From Chloroflexota bacterium (GTDB lineage: Bacteria; Chloroflexota; Dehalococcoidia; JACPQK01), in the NCBI GenBank assembly GCA_016190505.1, contig JACPQM010000024.1, forward strand, positions 62,001 through 126,000: DNA of 64,000 nt, given 5' to 3'. Each line of letters opens with the position of its first letter. Within the stretch, counting starts at the first letter, position 1. Shown here one piece after another: positions 33,881-43,070 of this stretch. Below the pieces are notes generated by a model. That model had not been told where the DNA came from and made no database searches. It worked only from the letters and a program-made list of their open reading frames with translations. A program made the translations under genes and the position numbers.

Positions 33881-34777
33881 GTGCTGTCAGTAGAGGTACA
33901 GCAGGTCACCAAGTCCTTCGGTGGCCGCACGGTAGTCCGGGAAGTCTCCTTCTTCGTGCAGCCGGGCGAGGTGCTGGGGCTGGTGGGCCCCAACGGCGCC
34001 GGCAAGACCACCTGCATCCGTATGCTTCTCGACATCATCAAGCCTGACTCCGGACAGATCCTCATCGGCGGCCAGCCACCTGGACAGGGCGTCCTGGACC
34101 GCATCGGCTACCTCCCGGAGGAGCGGGGACTGTACCGTGGGCTGCGGGTGCAGGACACAGTGGCCTACCTGGCGACTCTCAAAGGCTTGCCCCCACGAAA
34201 GGCGGCCGCGGAGGCGCGGGCTACCCTCGGGAAGCTGGGCATGGGCCCGCACCTGAGCAAGAAAGTGGCTGAGCTGAGCCGGGGCATGGCCCAGCTTGTG
34301 CAGTTCGCCGCCACGCTGGTGCACCAGCCGCAGCTTGTGGTCCTGGACGAGCCTTTCTCTGCCCTCGATCCAGTGAACGTCAGGCTGATCAAGGACCTGG
34401 TGCGCGAGCTACGGAAAGAGGGCACCACGTTCGTCTTGAGTACGCACCAGATGAACCAGGTGGAGGAACTGTGCGACCGGGTGGTGATGATCAACCAGGG
34501 ACAGGTGGCCCTCAACGGCCGCCTTGCCGACATCAAGGGGCGCTTTCGGGGTAACTCGGTGCTGCTCGCCGCCCAGCCCTATCCCGAGAATGTGGACGGA
34601 GTAGCCCGCTGGGAAGACCGCGGAGACCACCGCCAGTACTTCATGAACGACGGCGCGGACCCCCAGCGCTTGCTGGCCCAGCTTCTGGCATCGAGGGCCC
34701 GGGTCGAGCGGTTTGAGCTGGCAATGCCCAGTCTGGAGGAGGTCTTCATCCAGGTGGTGAGGAGTCAGGCGGCGTGA
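33881..34777 (+). CDS. ABC transporter ATP-binding protein (NatA-like)
   Basis: 298 residues. Walker A GPNGAGKT is at 36-43, the signature is ELSRGMAQLVQ (Gly retained, Gln usually present is altered) and Walker B is LVVLDEPFSALDP, followed by the His switch (LSTHQMNQVEE). A C-terminal domain of about 70 residues follows, as in NatA/ABC-2 exporters. GTG 33881 is preferred over ATG 33851 because GGAGG is seven nt upstream. It overlaps the permease start by four nt. Confidence 0.9.
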   Translation: MLSVEVQQVTKSFGGRTVVREVSFFVQPGEVLGLVGPNGAGKTTCIRMLLDIIKPDSGQILIGGQPPGQGVLDRIGYLPEERGLYRGLRVQDTVAYLATLKGLPPRKAAAEARATLGKLGMGPHLSKKVAELSRGMAQLVQFAATLVHQPQLVVLDEPFSALDPVNVRLIKDLVRELRKEGTTFVLSTHQMNQVEELCDRVVMINQGQVALNGRLADIKGRFRGNSVLLAAQPYPENVDGVARWEDRGDHRQYFMNDGADPQRLLAQLLASRARVERFELAMPSLEEVFIQVVRSQAA

Positions 34778-35973
34778 GAAAGACCATGGCCATTGCCCGC
34801 CACGAGTTTCTGGTTACCCTGCGGCGCCGCAGCTTCCAGGTGATGACCCTCCTGCTGCCTGCCCTGGCATTGGTTGGCGTGTTTGGGTTCCAGGCCATCC
34901 AAGGGCGGGTGCCGGGCACCGGGCCAGAGGCTCGTTTCGGCTATGTGGATGGCAGCGGCCTGTTCGGCGGCCACCGGGAGCAGCCCGGCGCCCTGTTCAC
35001 CCAGTACCCTTCGCTGGAAGCCGCCCGCGCCGACCTACTGGGCAGGGAGATTGATGCCGTCTATGTCTTCCCCGCCAGCTACATGGAGACCGGAAACGTG
35101 GTGAAGTACACCGCGGACGGCGGATTGGACATGGAGCGAGACCTTCCCCGGCCGCTGAAGGGGTTCATCCTGGCCAATCTGCTGGAAGGCGCACCGGCGC
35201 AGGTGGCCGAGCGGGTGGGTACGCCGGCCATCGTGTCCACCGTCCGGCTGGCCTCTACCGGGGAGCCAAGCCCTGTGGATGCGGGCCGGGTGGTGTTCTT
35301 TTTCGGGACTGCCCTGCTGCTGGTGATGAGCATCTTCATGTCCTCCGGGTTCCTTCTCCAGGGCATCGTGGAGGAGAAGGAGAACCGGATTATGGAGGTG
35401 CTGCTGTCCTCGGTCAATACGGCGCAGCTCATGGTGGGTAAGGTATTGGGCCTGGGCGCTGCCGGTCTGACCCAGGTTGGGGTGTGGCTTGCCTCAGCCC
35501 TCCTGTTGACGCGATTGGCATCGGCCACAATCCCCTTGCTGTCTGGGCTGTCGTTTCCAGGGGTGCTGGGCCTGGTGGGACTGCTATACTTCGTCCTCGG
35601 CTATTTCCTCTTCTCCGCTCTACTGGCGGCCCTGGGGTCTATCAGCACCACCGCCCGCGAGGGGCAGCAGATCTCAGGCCTGTTCGTGATGCCAGCTCTT
35701 GTCCCTATCTATGCCTGGCCCTACATCGTTGCCCACCCGGACAGCGGGCTGTCGCTGTTCTTGACGCTGTTTCCGCTGACCGCTCCGGTGACGGTGATGC
35801 AGCGCATCGGGGCGGGAAGCATTGCTGCCTGGGAGGTGGCCGGCAGCGCCCTGGTCTTAGTGGCAGCGGCGCTGTCGGCGCTGTGGGCCGCAGGCCGCCT
35901 GTTCCGGGCCTACCTGTTGATGTACGGCAAGCGCCCTGGGCTGGTAGAAATCTGGAGGGCTCTGCGGCGATGA
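34774..35973 (+). CDS. ABC-2 type transporter permease (NatB-like)
   Basis: 399 residues starting at GTG 34774, with a first hydrophobic segment at 20-40. A large extracytoplasmic domain (about 45-165) follows, then five or six closely spaced membrane segments, with the EEKENRIMEVLLSSVNTAQLMVGK loop typical of NatB/ABC-2 permeases. Together with the preceding ATPase it would export a lipid-soluble compound or ions. Its stop overlaps the nitrilase start (ATGA), so nitrilase and exporter are translationally coupled. Confidence 0.88.
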   Translation: MRKTMAIARHEFLVTLRRRSFQVMTLLLPALALVGVFGFQAIQGRVPGTGPEARFGYVDGSGLFGGHREQPGALFTQYPSLEAARADLLGREIDAVYVFPASYMETGNVVKYTADGGLDMERDLPRPLKGFILANLLEGAPAQVAERVGTPAIVSTVRLASTGEPSPVDAGRVVFFFGTALLLVMSIFMSSGFLLQGIVEEKENRIMEVLLSSVNTAQLMVGKVLGLGAAGLTQVGVWLASALLLTRLASATIPLLSGLSFPGVLGLVGLLYFVLGYFLFSALLAALGSISTTAREGQQISGLFVMPALVPIYAWPYIVAHPDSGLSLFLTLFPLTAPVTVMQRIGAGSIAAWEVAGSALVLVAAALSALWAAGRLFRAYLLMYGKRPGLVEIWRALRR

Positions 35974-36911
35974 ACGGTGGCGACCGGGCGTCCCATTTTA
36001 CGGTGGCTGCCGTGCAATCGGCGCCCGTTTTCCTGGACCGTGAGGCCACGCTGGACAAAGGGTGTCGCCTCATCGTCGAGGCCGCCCGCCATGGCGCCCG
36101 GTTCATCGTCTTCCCCGAGACGTGGATACCGGGCTACCCCGTGTGGACTAACGCCACCTCGCGCTGGAACTACGCCCCGGCCAAGAGGGCCTTCGCCCGC
36201 CTGTTCAACAACGCAGTGGATATACCTGGGCCGGTCACCGATGCCCTGGGCGCTGCCGCCCACGAGGCGGGGGCCGTGGTGGCCATGGGGGTGAACGAGC
36301 GTGACGGCGGCACGCTCTACAACACCATCGTCTTCCTGGGGCCGGATGGGCGCTTGTTGGGCAAGCACCGCAAGCTGGTGCCTACCTTCCACGAGCGTAT
36401 GGTGTGGGGCCAGGGCGACGGCAGCACGCTTCAGGTCTTCTCTACAGAGTGGGGCCGCGTGGGAGGCCTGGTGTGCTGGGAGCACTGGATGCCCCTGGCC
36501 CGCTACGCCCTCTACTCTCAGGGAGAGCAGGTCCATGCCTCCCTGTGGCCCACGGCCAACGAGACTTTCCAGTTGGCGTGCCGGGCCATGGCCTTCGAGG
36601 GGCGGCTGTTCGTCGCGGTGGCCGCCAGCTACCTGACCAAGGCCATGCTGCCCGCGGACTTCGAGGTGGCGGAGGAAATGGGACCCTTTCCTGAGGCCCT
36701 GATCCGTGGGGGCTCGGCCATTATCGGGCCCGACGCCAAGTACCTGGCCGGGCCCGTCTACGACCAGGAGACCATCCTCTACGCCGAGGTGGACCTGGGC
36801 CGCATCATTGAGGAGAAACAGGCCCTGGACGTGGTGGGCCACTACGCGCGCCCCGAGGTGCTGCGCCTGGTAGTGAACCGAGAGGAGATGCGGCCCGTTC
36901 GGGATGTCTAG
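35970..36911 (+). CDS. Nitrilase-family carbon-nitrogen hydrolase
   Basis: 313 residues from ATG 35970. The Glu-Lys-Cys triad is Glu50 (FPETWIPGYPVW), Lys135 (GKHRKLVPTFHERMVWGQGD) and Cys169 (GGLVCWEHWMPLARYA). The CWEHxMPL context and the HERMVWGQGD segment match true nitrilases rather than amidases, so conversion of an organic nitrile to its acid is likely. Coupling to an ABC-2 exporter suggests a shared substrate or detoxification role; this is inference. Confidence 0.9.
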   Translation: MNGGDRASHFTVAAVQSAPVFLDREATLDKGCRLIVEAARHGARFIVFPETWIPGYPVWTNATSRWNYAPAKRAFARLFNNAVDIPGPVTDALGAAAHEAGAVVAMGVNERDGGTLYNTIVFLGPDGRLLGKHRKLVPTFHERMVWGQGDGSTLQVFSTEWGRVGGLVCWEHWMPLARYALYSQGEQVHASLWPTANETFQLACRAMAFEGRLFVAVAASYLTKAMLPADFEVAEEMGPFPEALIRGGSAIIGPDAKYLAGPVYDQETILYAEVDLGRIIEEKQALDVVGHYARPEVLRLVVNREEMRPVRDV

Positions 36912-36919
36912 GCTGCGGG

Positions 36920-37003
36920 CTACAGGCTCCAGGCTACGGACTACAGGTACTGGACCACTGTGCGCCTCCCCGTAATCGGAAGCCTGAAGTCTGGAGCCTG
37001 TAG
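36920..37003. repeat. Inverted repeat CTACAGGCTCCAG
   Basis: CTACAGGCTCCAG (36920-36932) is complementary to CTGGAGCCTGTAG (36991-37003), with 58 nt between them. A related ACTACAGGCTCC occurs at 33553. Intergenic, and possibly a small repeat element or processing site. Confidence 0.5.
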
Positions 37004-37114
37004 CCTCTGGGTGGCGCCGTGGGGTTGCCCAGGGCCACCTTTGGCCTATAATTGGGTTGTCCGTTCCCCCGCGTTGGCCGTGTTGAGGGGAGTCGCTCAA
37101 GTAAGGAGGTAAGG

Positions 37115-37666
37115 ATGCCCTACGAGGAAGCCCAGCGCTGGAAAAAGGGAAACAAGCAGTCGAGCCACTATAAGCAGCTCATGGCGGCGGGCGAGAAGGC
37201 CCAGGAGCAGGCCGAGAGCCTGCTCAAGGTGGTCAAACCCGAGGACATGCCTTGGGAGAACACGCCTCAGGGCCGGATCAAGTGGCTGGTCAACGAGAAA
37301 ATGCCCGTCCGGGTGAGCACCGTGGACCTCTACATGCAGGAGATACCGCCCGGGGGCCGCTCAGGCAAGCACCGCCATATGAGCGAGGAGTTCATATTCG
37401 TGCTGGAAGGCAAGGGACATGACCTGCACTGGGACGCCGAGGCCGAGATCAAGGACAAGTACTACTGGAAGCTGGCCGAGACGCCCTCTCGTTGGGAGTG
37501 GGAAGAGGGCGATGCCATCTGTGTCCCGGTCAACACCGCCCATCAGCACTTTAACGACGACCCCAGCAAACCCTGCCGCATAGTCTGCGCCACCAACCGC
37601 ATGTACCGCTACGTGGGCTACCCCGACCTGGTCCAGATCGAGGCCGCCCCGGACTACAAGCCGTAG
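37115..37666 (+). CDS. Cupin domain protein 1
   Basis: 183 residues. After a helical N-terminus of about 60 residues comes a cupin barrel: motif 1 is GGRSGKHRHMSEEFIFVLEGKG with two His and a Glu as metal ligands, and motif 2 is GDAICVPVNTAHQHFND. This fits a metal-binding dioxygenase or isomerase-like cupin; the substrate is unknown. AAGGAGG fixes the start at 37115. The second cupin follows 10 nt later, so the two may form a heteromer. Confidence 0.82.
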   Translation: MPYEEAQRWKKGNKQSSHYKQLMAAGEKAQEQAESLLKVVKPEDMPWENTPQGRIKWLVNEKMPVRVSTVDLYMQEIPPGGRSGKHRHMSEEFIFVLEGKGHDLHWDAEAEIKDKYYWKLAETPSRWEWEEGDAICVPVNTAHQHFNDDPSKPCRIVCATNRMYRYVGYPDLVQIEAAPDYKP

Positions 37667-37676
37667 GGTGGTGGCT

Positions 37677-38180
37677 ATGAGAGACCCACAAGAAGACACA
37701 GGTAAGGGCTTCCTCGCCGCCCGCCGGGGCTGGGTGGCGCAAATGGAGGACCTGGAGCGCATCAGGAAGCTGCCCCGGGTGATCAAGCCGCAGCGCTTTA
37801 CCGTGGAGCCTAACTCCGGGATCCAACAGATTACCCACAAGCGGGTGCCTTTCCCGGATGAAGACGTGCCCATCTCAACCTTCCTGGCCTGGATAGCCCT
37901 GATCCGCCCGCCTCGGGGCGATGAGCAGGAGCGCGGCCATGGCCACCAGAACGAGGCCGTCTTCTACATCCTCGAAGGGGAAGGCTACGAGTTGCATGAT
38001 GGGAAGCGCTATCCCTGGCAGGCCGGAGACGCAGTGATCGTCCACGCCGGGTGCGTCCATGCCCACTTCAGCGCCGACCCGGACAGGCCCGCCCGGGCCC
38101 TGGTGATCAACCCCAAGCCGCTCTACATGCACATGAACCTGAAGGAGCAACGCTACCGCTCCGCTGTCCCTCGTGTATGA
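37677..38180 (+). CDS. Cupin domain protein 2
   Basis: 167 residues from ATG 37677 (an upstream in-frame GTG at 37668 is possible). The cupin motifs are ERGHGHQNEAVFYILEGEGYELHDG and GDAVIVHAGCVHAHFSADP, keeping the HxH...E and His ligands. It is co-transcribed with cupin 1 and ends just before the 5S rRNA promoter. Role unknown; paired cupins often act on aromatic or keto acids. Confidence 0.8.
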   Translation: MRDPQEDTGKGFLAARRGWVAQMEDLERIRKLPRVIKPQRFTVEPNSGIQQITHKRVPFPDEDVPISTFLAWIALIRPPRGDEQERGHGHQNEAVFYILEGEGYELHDGKRYPWQAGDAVIVHAGCVHAHFSADPDRPARALVINPKPLYMHMNLKEQRYRSAVPRV

Positions 38181-38192
38181 CGCTGCCTGCCC

Positions 38193-38221
38193 TTGTCCCC
38201 GCTGGGCGGGGCTGATATAAT
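38193..38221 (+). promoter_or_regulatory. 5S rRNA promoter
   Basis: TTGTCC (38193-38198), 17 nt, and TATAAT (38216-38221). The start would be at about 38228, the 5' end of the 5S rRNA. Confidence 0.7.
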
Positions 38222-38225
38222 AACC

Positions 38226-38351
38226 GTGGCTCAGGTGGTTAGAGCGAGGCGGAACCACCCGTTCCCATCCCGAACACGGAAGTGAAACGCCTCAGCGCTC
38301 ACGATACTGCCCTGGAGACGGGGTGGGAAAATAGGCCGCCGCCTGGGCCAC
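38226..38351 (+). rRNA. rrf: 5S ribosomal RNA
   Basis: The core CCCGTTCCCATCCCGAACAC, continuing GGAAGTGAAACG, is the diagnostic 5S loop region. The ends form the terminal helix: GTGGCTCAGGTGG (38226-38238) with CCGCCTGGGCCAC (38339-38351). Length is about 126 nt, slightly more than the usual 115-120, so the mature ends may lie a few nt inside. It has its own promoter and terminator, and no 16S or 23S gene lies in the window. Confidence 0.92.
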
Positions 38352-38360
38352 TTTTTATTT
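38339..38360 (+). terminator. 5S rRNA terminator
   Basis: The terminal helix of the 5S RNA is followed directly by TTTTTATTT, so the rRNA's own 3' stem probably acts as terminator. Confidence 0.55.
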
Positions 38361-38426
38361 GTGGGCTAGGGAGGCATTCCAACCAGGGAATTACTTAGCG
38401 GAGCGGCAGCCGGAGGGGTTGCTCCC

Positions 38427-38454
38427 TTGACAACGGCTCGGAATGCGTGATAAT
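38427..38454 (+). promoter_or_regulatory. Promoter of the S1-domain gene
   Basis: TTGACA (38427-38432), a 16-nt spacer and GATAAT (38449-38454). Transcription near 38461 excludes the in-frame TTG at 38460 as a start and supports ATG 38487. Confidence 0.65.
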
Positions 38455-38486
38455 CGTATTTGACCCGCTTTCGCAGGATAGGACAT

Positions 38487-39650
38487 ATGATAGAGAACTT
38501 CTCACAGCAGCCCCAATCGTCCGCCACGGCGACGATGCCGCCTCCTGAGACGCCCGCGGCTACCATGCAGGAGCTTCTAGCGGAAAGCAGCGGCCTGCCC
38601 AGCGCCAGGCGGGGGGAGATCATGGACGGTGTCGTTATCCGGGTGGACCGGGATGGGGCGCTGGTGGACATCGGGACCAAGTCGGAGGGGGTCATCCCCC
38701 AGAGAGAAATGAGATGCCTTGGGTACGATGGCTTGGGCCAGCTTAAGGTGGGAGACCCCGTTCTGGCGTATGTGCTGGACATTGAGAATGAGCAGGTCAT
38801 CCTCTCTCTAGACAAGGCCCAGGGCGAGAAGGGCTGGCGTTTCCTCCAGCAGTGCTGCACCAGCGGCGAGCTGGTGGAAGGGAAGATAAGCGGCCATAAT
38901 CGGGGCGGCCTGCTGGTCAACATCCAGGGCGTCCAGGGCTTTGTCCCCCTCTCGCAGATCGTGTCGGCGCCTCCGCCCTCATCGGATGCCCAGTCTTCCC
39001 AGGATGGGGAGGACACCCGGCTGGCTGGCATGGCGGGGCAGATGCTGAAGCTCAAAGTACTGGAAATCAACCGCCAGCGCAACCGGGTTATCCTTTCCGA
39101 GCGGTCGGCCCGGCCCCAGATACGCCAGGAGGCGAGAAAGGCCTTGCTTAAGGAGCTGCGAGAGGGAGAGGTGCGCCGGGGCCGGGTTAGCGGTATCAGG
39201 GACTTCGGCGTTTTTGTGGACCTGGGTGGAATGGATGGTCTGGTGCCCCTCTCGGAGCTATCCTGGGACCCCGGTGTGGGCCCGCGAGATGCGGTCAAGG
39301 AGGGGGAAGATGTGGAGGTGGTGGTCATGCGGGTCAACCAGGAGAACGGTCGGGTAGCCCTGAGCCTGCGACGGGCCAATGCCCAGCCCTGGGCAGCTGT
39401 GGCCGAGAAGTACCAGGTGGGGCAGTTGGTCAACGGAACTGTCACCAAGCTGGCCACCTTTGGGGCCTTCGCCCGGCTGGAGGGCCCTGTGGAGGGGCTT
39501 ATCCACATCTCCGAGCTGGCTGACCATCGCATCGCCAACCCCCAGGAGGTAGTGCGGGTGGGCGACCAATTAATCCTGCGCATCATCAAGATGGAGCCGG
39601 AGCGCCGGCGCTTGGGGCTCAGCCTCCGCCGGGCCCAGGAGCGCCTCTAG
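38487..39650 (+). CDS. rpsA: 30S ribosomal protein S1-like, four S1 domains
   Basis: 387 residues with four S1 RNA-binding repeats: GEIMDGVVIRVDRDGALVDI, GELVEGKISGHNRGGLLVNI, GEVRRGRVSGIRDFGVFVDL and GQLVNGTVTKLATFGAFARL. The E. coli protein has six; four-domain forms are usual in Gram-positive-type and Chloroflexota lineages. An acidic Gln/Pro-rich N-terminus of about 45 residues precedes domain 1. It would help mRNA binding on the 30S subunit. AGGATAGG precedes the ATG. Confidence 0.88.
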   Translation: MIENFSQQPQSSATATMPPPETPAATMQELLAESSGLPSARRGEIMDGVVIRVDRDGALVDIGTKSEGVIPQREMRCLGYDGLGQLKVGDPVLAYVLDIENEQVILSLDKAQGEKGWRFLQQCCTSGELVEGKISGHNRGGLLVNIQGVQGFVPLSQIVSAPPPSSDAQSSQDGEDTRLAGMAGQMLKLKVLEINRQRNRVILSERSARPQIRQEARKALLKELREGEVRRGRVSGIRDFGVFVDLGGMDGLVPLSELSWDPGVGPRDAVKEGEDVEVVVMRVNQENGRVALSLRRANAQPWAAVAEKYQVGQLVNGTVTKLATFGAFARLEGPVEGLIHISELADHRIANPQEVVRVGDQLILRIIKMEPERRRLGLSLRRAQERL

Positions 39651-39733
39651 GCACCATCCGTTTCTCGGTAATTGCCTGCTGCACGCCTAGTCAAAGCCGT
39701 ATTAGTGTAAGATAATGTTAGAGGTGATGTGGG

Positions 39734-42217
39734 ATGGCTAGCAGGCCCTTCGACAAGTTCACAGAGCGAGCGCGGCGGGTACTGGCCCTAGCGCAGGAAG
39801 AAGCTCAGCGCTTCAACCACAACTATATTGGCACTGAGCACATTCTGCTGGGGCTGGTCCGCGAGAGCGACGGCGTGGCTGCCCGCGTGCTCACCAATCT
39901 CGGCGTGGACCTGGGCAAGGTCCGTTCCGCCGTGGAGTTCATTATCGGGCGGGGTGAGCGCAGCACTGCGCCGGGCGAGATCGGCCTGACTCCAAGGGCC
40001 AAGCGGGTGATCGAGCTGGCCCTGGACGAGGCACGCCGCCTTGGCCACAGCTACATCGGGACCGAGCATCTCCTTCTGGGCCTCATGCGAGAGGGCGAGG
40101 GAGTGGCTGCCGGCGTTCTCGAGAGCCTGGGTGTCAACCTGGAGAAGGTGCGCGCCGAGAGCAATCGCGTGCTCAGCCAGGGTGCCCCTCACGCCCATGC
40201 CGCCGGCGGCACCCGGCAAACTAGCCGGACCCCCACCCTGGACCAACTCGGCACCGACCTTACCGCCGCAGCCCGGGCGAACAAGCTGGACCCGGTCATT
40301 GGGCGGCAAAAGGAAATTGAGCGGGTCATCCAGATCCTGAGCCGGCGGACCAAGAACAACCCCGTGCTCATCGGCGAGCCTGGCGTGGGCAAGACCGCCA
40401 TCGTCGAGGGACTGGCCCAGCGCATCTCCAAAGGTGACATACCCGGTAGCCTCGAGGGCAAGCGCGTGGTCACCCTGGATGTAGGCGCCCTGGTGGCCGG
40501 CACCAAGTACCGCGGCGAGTTCGAAGAGCGCCTCAAGAAGGTCATCGAGGAGATCAAGACCTCGGGTAATTGCGTTCTCTTTGTGGACGAGATGCACACA
40601 CTGGTGGGCGCCGGCGCTGCCGAGGGGGCTGTAGACGCAGCCAACATCTTGAAGCCGTCCCTGTCGCGGGGCGAGATCCAGTGCATCGGCGCCACCACGG
40701 TGGATGAGTACCGCAAGCACGTGGAGCGCGACCCGGCGCTGGAGCGCCGTTTCCAGCCCATCCTGGTGGAGGAGCCAACGGCCGAGGAGACCCTCGACAT
40801 ACTCAAGGGCATCAAACACCGCTACGAGGAGTTCCACCGCGTCGAGATCACCGATGAGGCGTTGCGGTGGGCAGCGGAGCTGGGCGCTCGCTATATACCT
40901 GACCGCTTGTTGCCCGACAAGGCCATTGACCTGATAGACGAGGCAGCCTCCAGGGTGCGTATCTCGCACTCCGGCATGCCTCTCTCGGTCAAGGAAGCCC
41001 TCAAGGCCCTGGAGAGCCTGCGCAAGGACAAAGAGGCGGCGCTGAGCAACCAGCAGTATGAGTACGCCGCCGAGCTGCGCGAGCGCGAGCTCCAGCTCGC
41101 CGAGAAAATCAGGTCCCTGGAGCAGGACTGGCAGCAGAAGCAGGACCAGGAAAAGGCCATGGTGAGCGAAGAGGACATCGCCCACGTGGTCAGCATGTGG
41201 ACCGGCATCCCTGTGGCCCGCATCGCTCAGGAGGAGTCCGCCCGCCTGCTGCAAATGGAAGAGGTTCTCCACCGCCGCATCATCGGCCAGGATGAGGCCA
41301 TTGGCACCATCGCCAAGGCCGTCCGCCGGGCACGGGCCGGGCTCAAAGACCCCAGGCGGCCCATTGGTAGCTTCATATTCCTCGGGCCTACCGGGGTGGG
41401 CAAGACCGAGTTGGCGCGGGCACTCTCCGAGTTCATGTTCGGCAACGAGGAAGCGCTGCTCCGCCTGGACATGTCCGAGTACATGGAGAAGCACAGCGTG
41501 GCCCGCCTCATCGGGGCGCCTCCAGGGTACATCGGCCATGACGAGGGCGGCCAGCTCACGGAATCGGTACGCCGCAAGTCGTATACCTGCATCCTGCTGG
41601 ACGAGATCGAGAAGGCCCATCCGGATGTGTTCAACATCCTGCTCCAGATCTTCGACGATGGCCATCTCACCGATGGCAAGGGCCGGCGGGTGGACTTCCG
41701 TAACTCTATTGTGATCATGACCAGCAACATCGGCGCGGAGCTCATCCGGCGACACACCTCTATCGGCTTCGTCACCAGGGGCGAGGGTGACATAACCGAG
41801 GCGGATGCCTATGAGAAGATGAAGGACAAGGTCCTCGCCGAGGTCAAGAAGACTTTCCGCCCCGAGTTCCTGAACCGGATTGACGGCATCGTGGTCTTCC
41901 ACGCCCTGAACAGGGACCACATCATGTTGATTGTGGATCTCCTGCTGAACCAGGTGCGCAAGTCCCTCCGGGAGAAGGCCATTAGCCTGGAGGTCACTGA
42001 CGATGCCAAGAGGCTGCTGGTGGAAAAGGGCTACGACCCGGTGTTCGGCGCGCGCCCCCTGCGGCGGGCGATCCAGAATATGGTGGAGGACGAGCTCTCA
42101 GATGCCTTGCTGCGGGGTGACTTCCACACCGGCGAAACGGCAGTCGTGGACGCCAGCGACGGGCGCATTGTGATCCATGCCGCCGAGGTAGCCGCACCCG
42201 CAGGCTCCAGCGCGTAA
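39734..42217 (+). CDS. clpC: ATP-dependent Clp protease ATP-binding subunit ClpC
   Basis: 827 residues. Two N-terminal Clp repeats occupy about residues 5-145. The first AAA+ domain has Walker A GEPGVGKT at 214-221, a UVR-like middle segment lies near 438-470 ([18 protein letters not shown]), and the second AAA+ domain has GPTGVGKT at about 551-558 and a DEIEKAHPD Walker B. The short middle domain separates it from ClpB. It unfolds proteins for ClpP. No CIRCE or CtsR-type operator was recognised upstream. Confidence 0.94.
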   Translation: MASRPFDKFTERARRVLALAQEEAQRFNHNYIGTEHILLGLVRESDGVAARVLTNLGVDLGKVRSAVEFIIGRGERSTAPGEIGLTPRAKRVIELALDEARRLGHSYIGTEHLLLGLMREGEGVAAGVLESLGVNLEKVRAESNRVLSQGAPHAHAAGGTRQTSRTPTLDQLGTDLTAAARANKLDPVIGRQKEIERVIQILSRRTKNNPVLIGEPGVGKTAIVEGLAQRISKGDIPGSLEGKRVVTLDVGALVAGTKYRGEFEERLKKVIEEIKTSGNCVLFVDEMHTLVGAGAAEGAVDAANILKPSLSRGEIQCIGATTVDEYRKHVERDPALERRFQPILVEEPTAEETLDILKGIKHRYEEFHRVEITDEALRWAAELGARYIPDRLLPDKAIDLIDEAASRVRISHSGMPLSVKEALKALESLRKDKEAALSNQQYEYAAELRERELQLAEKIRSLEQDWQQKQDQEKAMVSEEDIAHVVSMWTGIPVARIAQEESARLLQMEEVLHRRIIGQDEAIGTIAKAVRRARAGLKDPRRPIGSFIFLGPTGVGKTELARALSEFMFGNEEALLRLDMSEYMEKHSVARLIGAPPGYIGHDEGGQLTESVRRKSYTCILLDEIEKAHPDVFNILLQIFDDGHLTDGKGRRVDFRNSIVIMTSNIGAELIRRHTSIGFVTRGEGDITEADAYEKMKDKVLAEVKKTFRPEFLNRIDGIVVFHALNRDHIMLIVDLLLNQVRKSLREKAISLEVTDDAKRLLVEKGYDPVFGARPLRRAIQNMVEDELSDALLRGDFHTGETAVVDASDGRIVIHAAEVAAPAGSSA

Positions 42218-42240
42218 CCGAGGATACGGCATACAAACAG

Positions 42241-42271
42241 TACCCCCCGACATGTCGGGGGGTATTCTTTT
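42241..42271 (+). terminator. Intrinsic terminator of clpC
   Basis: A perfect palindrome, TACCCCCCGACA/TGTCGGGGGGTA (42241-42264), followed by TTCTTTT. Confidence 0.85.
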
Positions 42272-42369
42272 GCCCTCCGCGCTTGTGAATGACGCACTGT
42301 CAGAGTTGGCCAGACCTATTGACAGGTGCTATTATTAGTACCACAAAGCGGGTCTTGAACGGAGGAATC

Positions 42370-42645
42370 ATGAATACAGCCACCAAGTTCTCCGAAGACG
42401 TGGTGCGGTTGAGCGACATGAAGGTTAACCCTGGCAGGGTCGTTGACCAGGTTGACAAGACTCACCGGCCGGTGCTCTTGACCAACAGGGGGCGTGGCGT
42501 CGCCGTCGTTCAGTCCCTGAAGGACTACGAGGCCGGAACGGAGGAGCGGGCGTTTCTTCGCGGCATCGTCCAGGGGTTGATGGACCTGGAAGAAGGCCGG
42601 GAGATGGACTTGACGGAGGTCAAGAGCCGTCTTGGCTTGAGATGA
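42370..42645 (+). CDS. Phd/YefM-type antitoxin
   Basis: 91 residues. VRLSDMKVNPGRVVDQVDKTHRPVLLTNRGRGVAVVQSLKDYE is the Phd/YefM DNA-binding fold, and the C-terminal acidic segment would wrap the toxin. GGAGG lies upstream of ATG 42370. It should repress its own operon with the toxin one nt downstream. Confidence 0.85.
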   Translation: MNTATKFSEDVVRLSDMKVNPGRVVDQVDKTHRPVLLTNRGRGVAVVQSLKDYEAGTEERAFLRGIVQGLMDLEEGREMDLTEVKSRLGLR

Positions 42646-42646
42646 A

Positions 42647-42946
42647 ATGCCGCGAAAACGGGCGGTCACCTTCGCCATGTCGGCCGTCGAGGACCTTGAG
42701 GAAATCCGCCGGTGGTACGCTGACCGGGAGGTCCCTGACGTAGGCGAGCGATTGTTGCGGGAGGTGGTTTCCCGTGTTGAAAGACTTGCCGATTTCCCGG
42801 AGAGCGGTCGTACCGTACCTGAGTTTGGCGTGGCCCATCTCCGAGAGATCGTCTACCCGCCGTTTCGCATAGTCTATCGTCTGGACAAGATGCGGGTACG
42901 GATAGTCCGGGTATGGCGCGGCGAACGACTGCTTGACATGCCGTAG
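42647..42946 (+). CDS. RelE/ParE-family toxin
   Basis: 99 residues with the RelE/ParE fold: VEDLEEIRRWYADRE, PESGRTVPEFGVAHLREIVYPPFRIVYRL and VRIVRVWRGERLLD. The RTVPE...LREI...YRIVY-type pattern favours ParE/RelE toxins that target gyrase or ribosome-bound mRNA; the sequence does not settle which. It is paired with the preceding Phd-type antitoxin and is intact. Confidence 0.85.
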   Translation: MPRKRAVTFAMSAVEDLEEIRRWYADREVPDVGERLLREVVSRVERLADFPESGRTVPEFGVAHLREIVYPPFRIVYRLDKMRVRIVRVWRGERLLDMP

Positions 42947-42950
42947 ATAC

Positions 42951-43053
42951 GTAGGGGCGAAGCATCCGGCGCAGTGGGAACTGACCCCCTGTGGTCCCCC
43001 TTGCCAAGGGGGACCACAGGGGGTAGATGATCGGCCGGATGCTTCGCCCCTAC
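42951..43053. repeat. Nested inverted-repeat element (103 bp)
   Basis: Outer arms of 20 bp (42951-42970, GTAGGGGCGAAGCATCCGGC, with 43034-43053) enclose an inner palindrome with 20-bp arms and a 1-nt centre (42984-43003 with 43005-43024). The left inner arm includes CCCCCTGTGGTCCCCCTTG. It fills the gap between the toxin gene and radA, ending 17 nt before the radA GTG, and could fold into a cruciform or long RNA hairpin. It resembles a MITE or composite REP element and shares ends with 14814-14843 and its core with 18057-18094. Confidence 0.85.
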
Positions 43054-43070
43054 TGTGGTATCCTACTCCC

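Noticed and set aside
42951-43053. Inverted repeat as a structured RNA such as a riboswitch
   Set aside because: It is an almost pure palindrome with no conserved loop sequences, and related copies occur away from radA.
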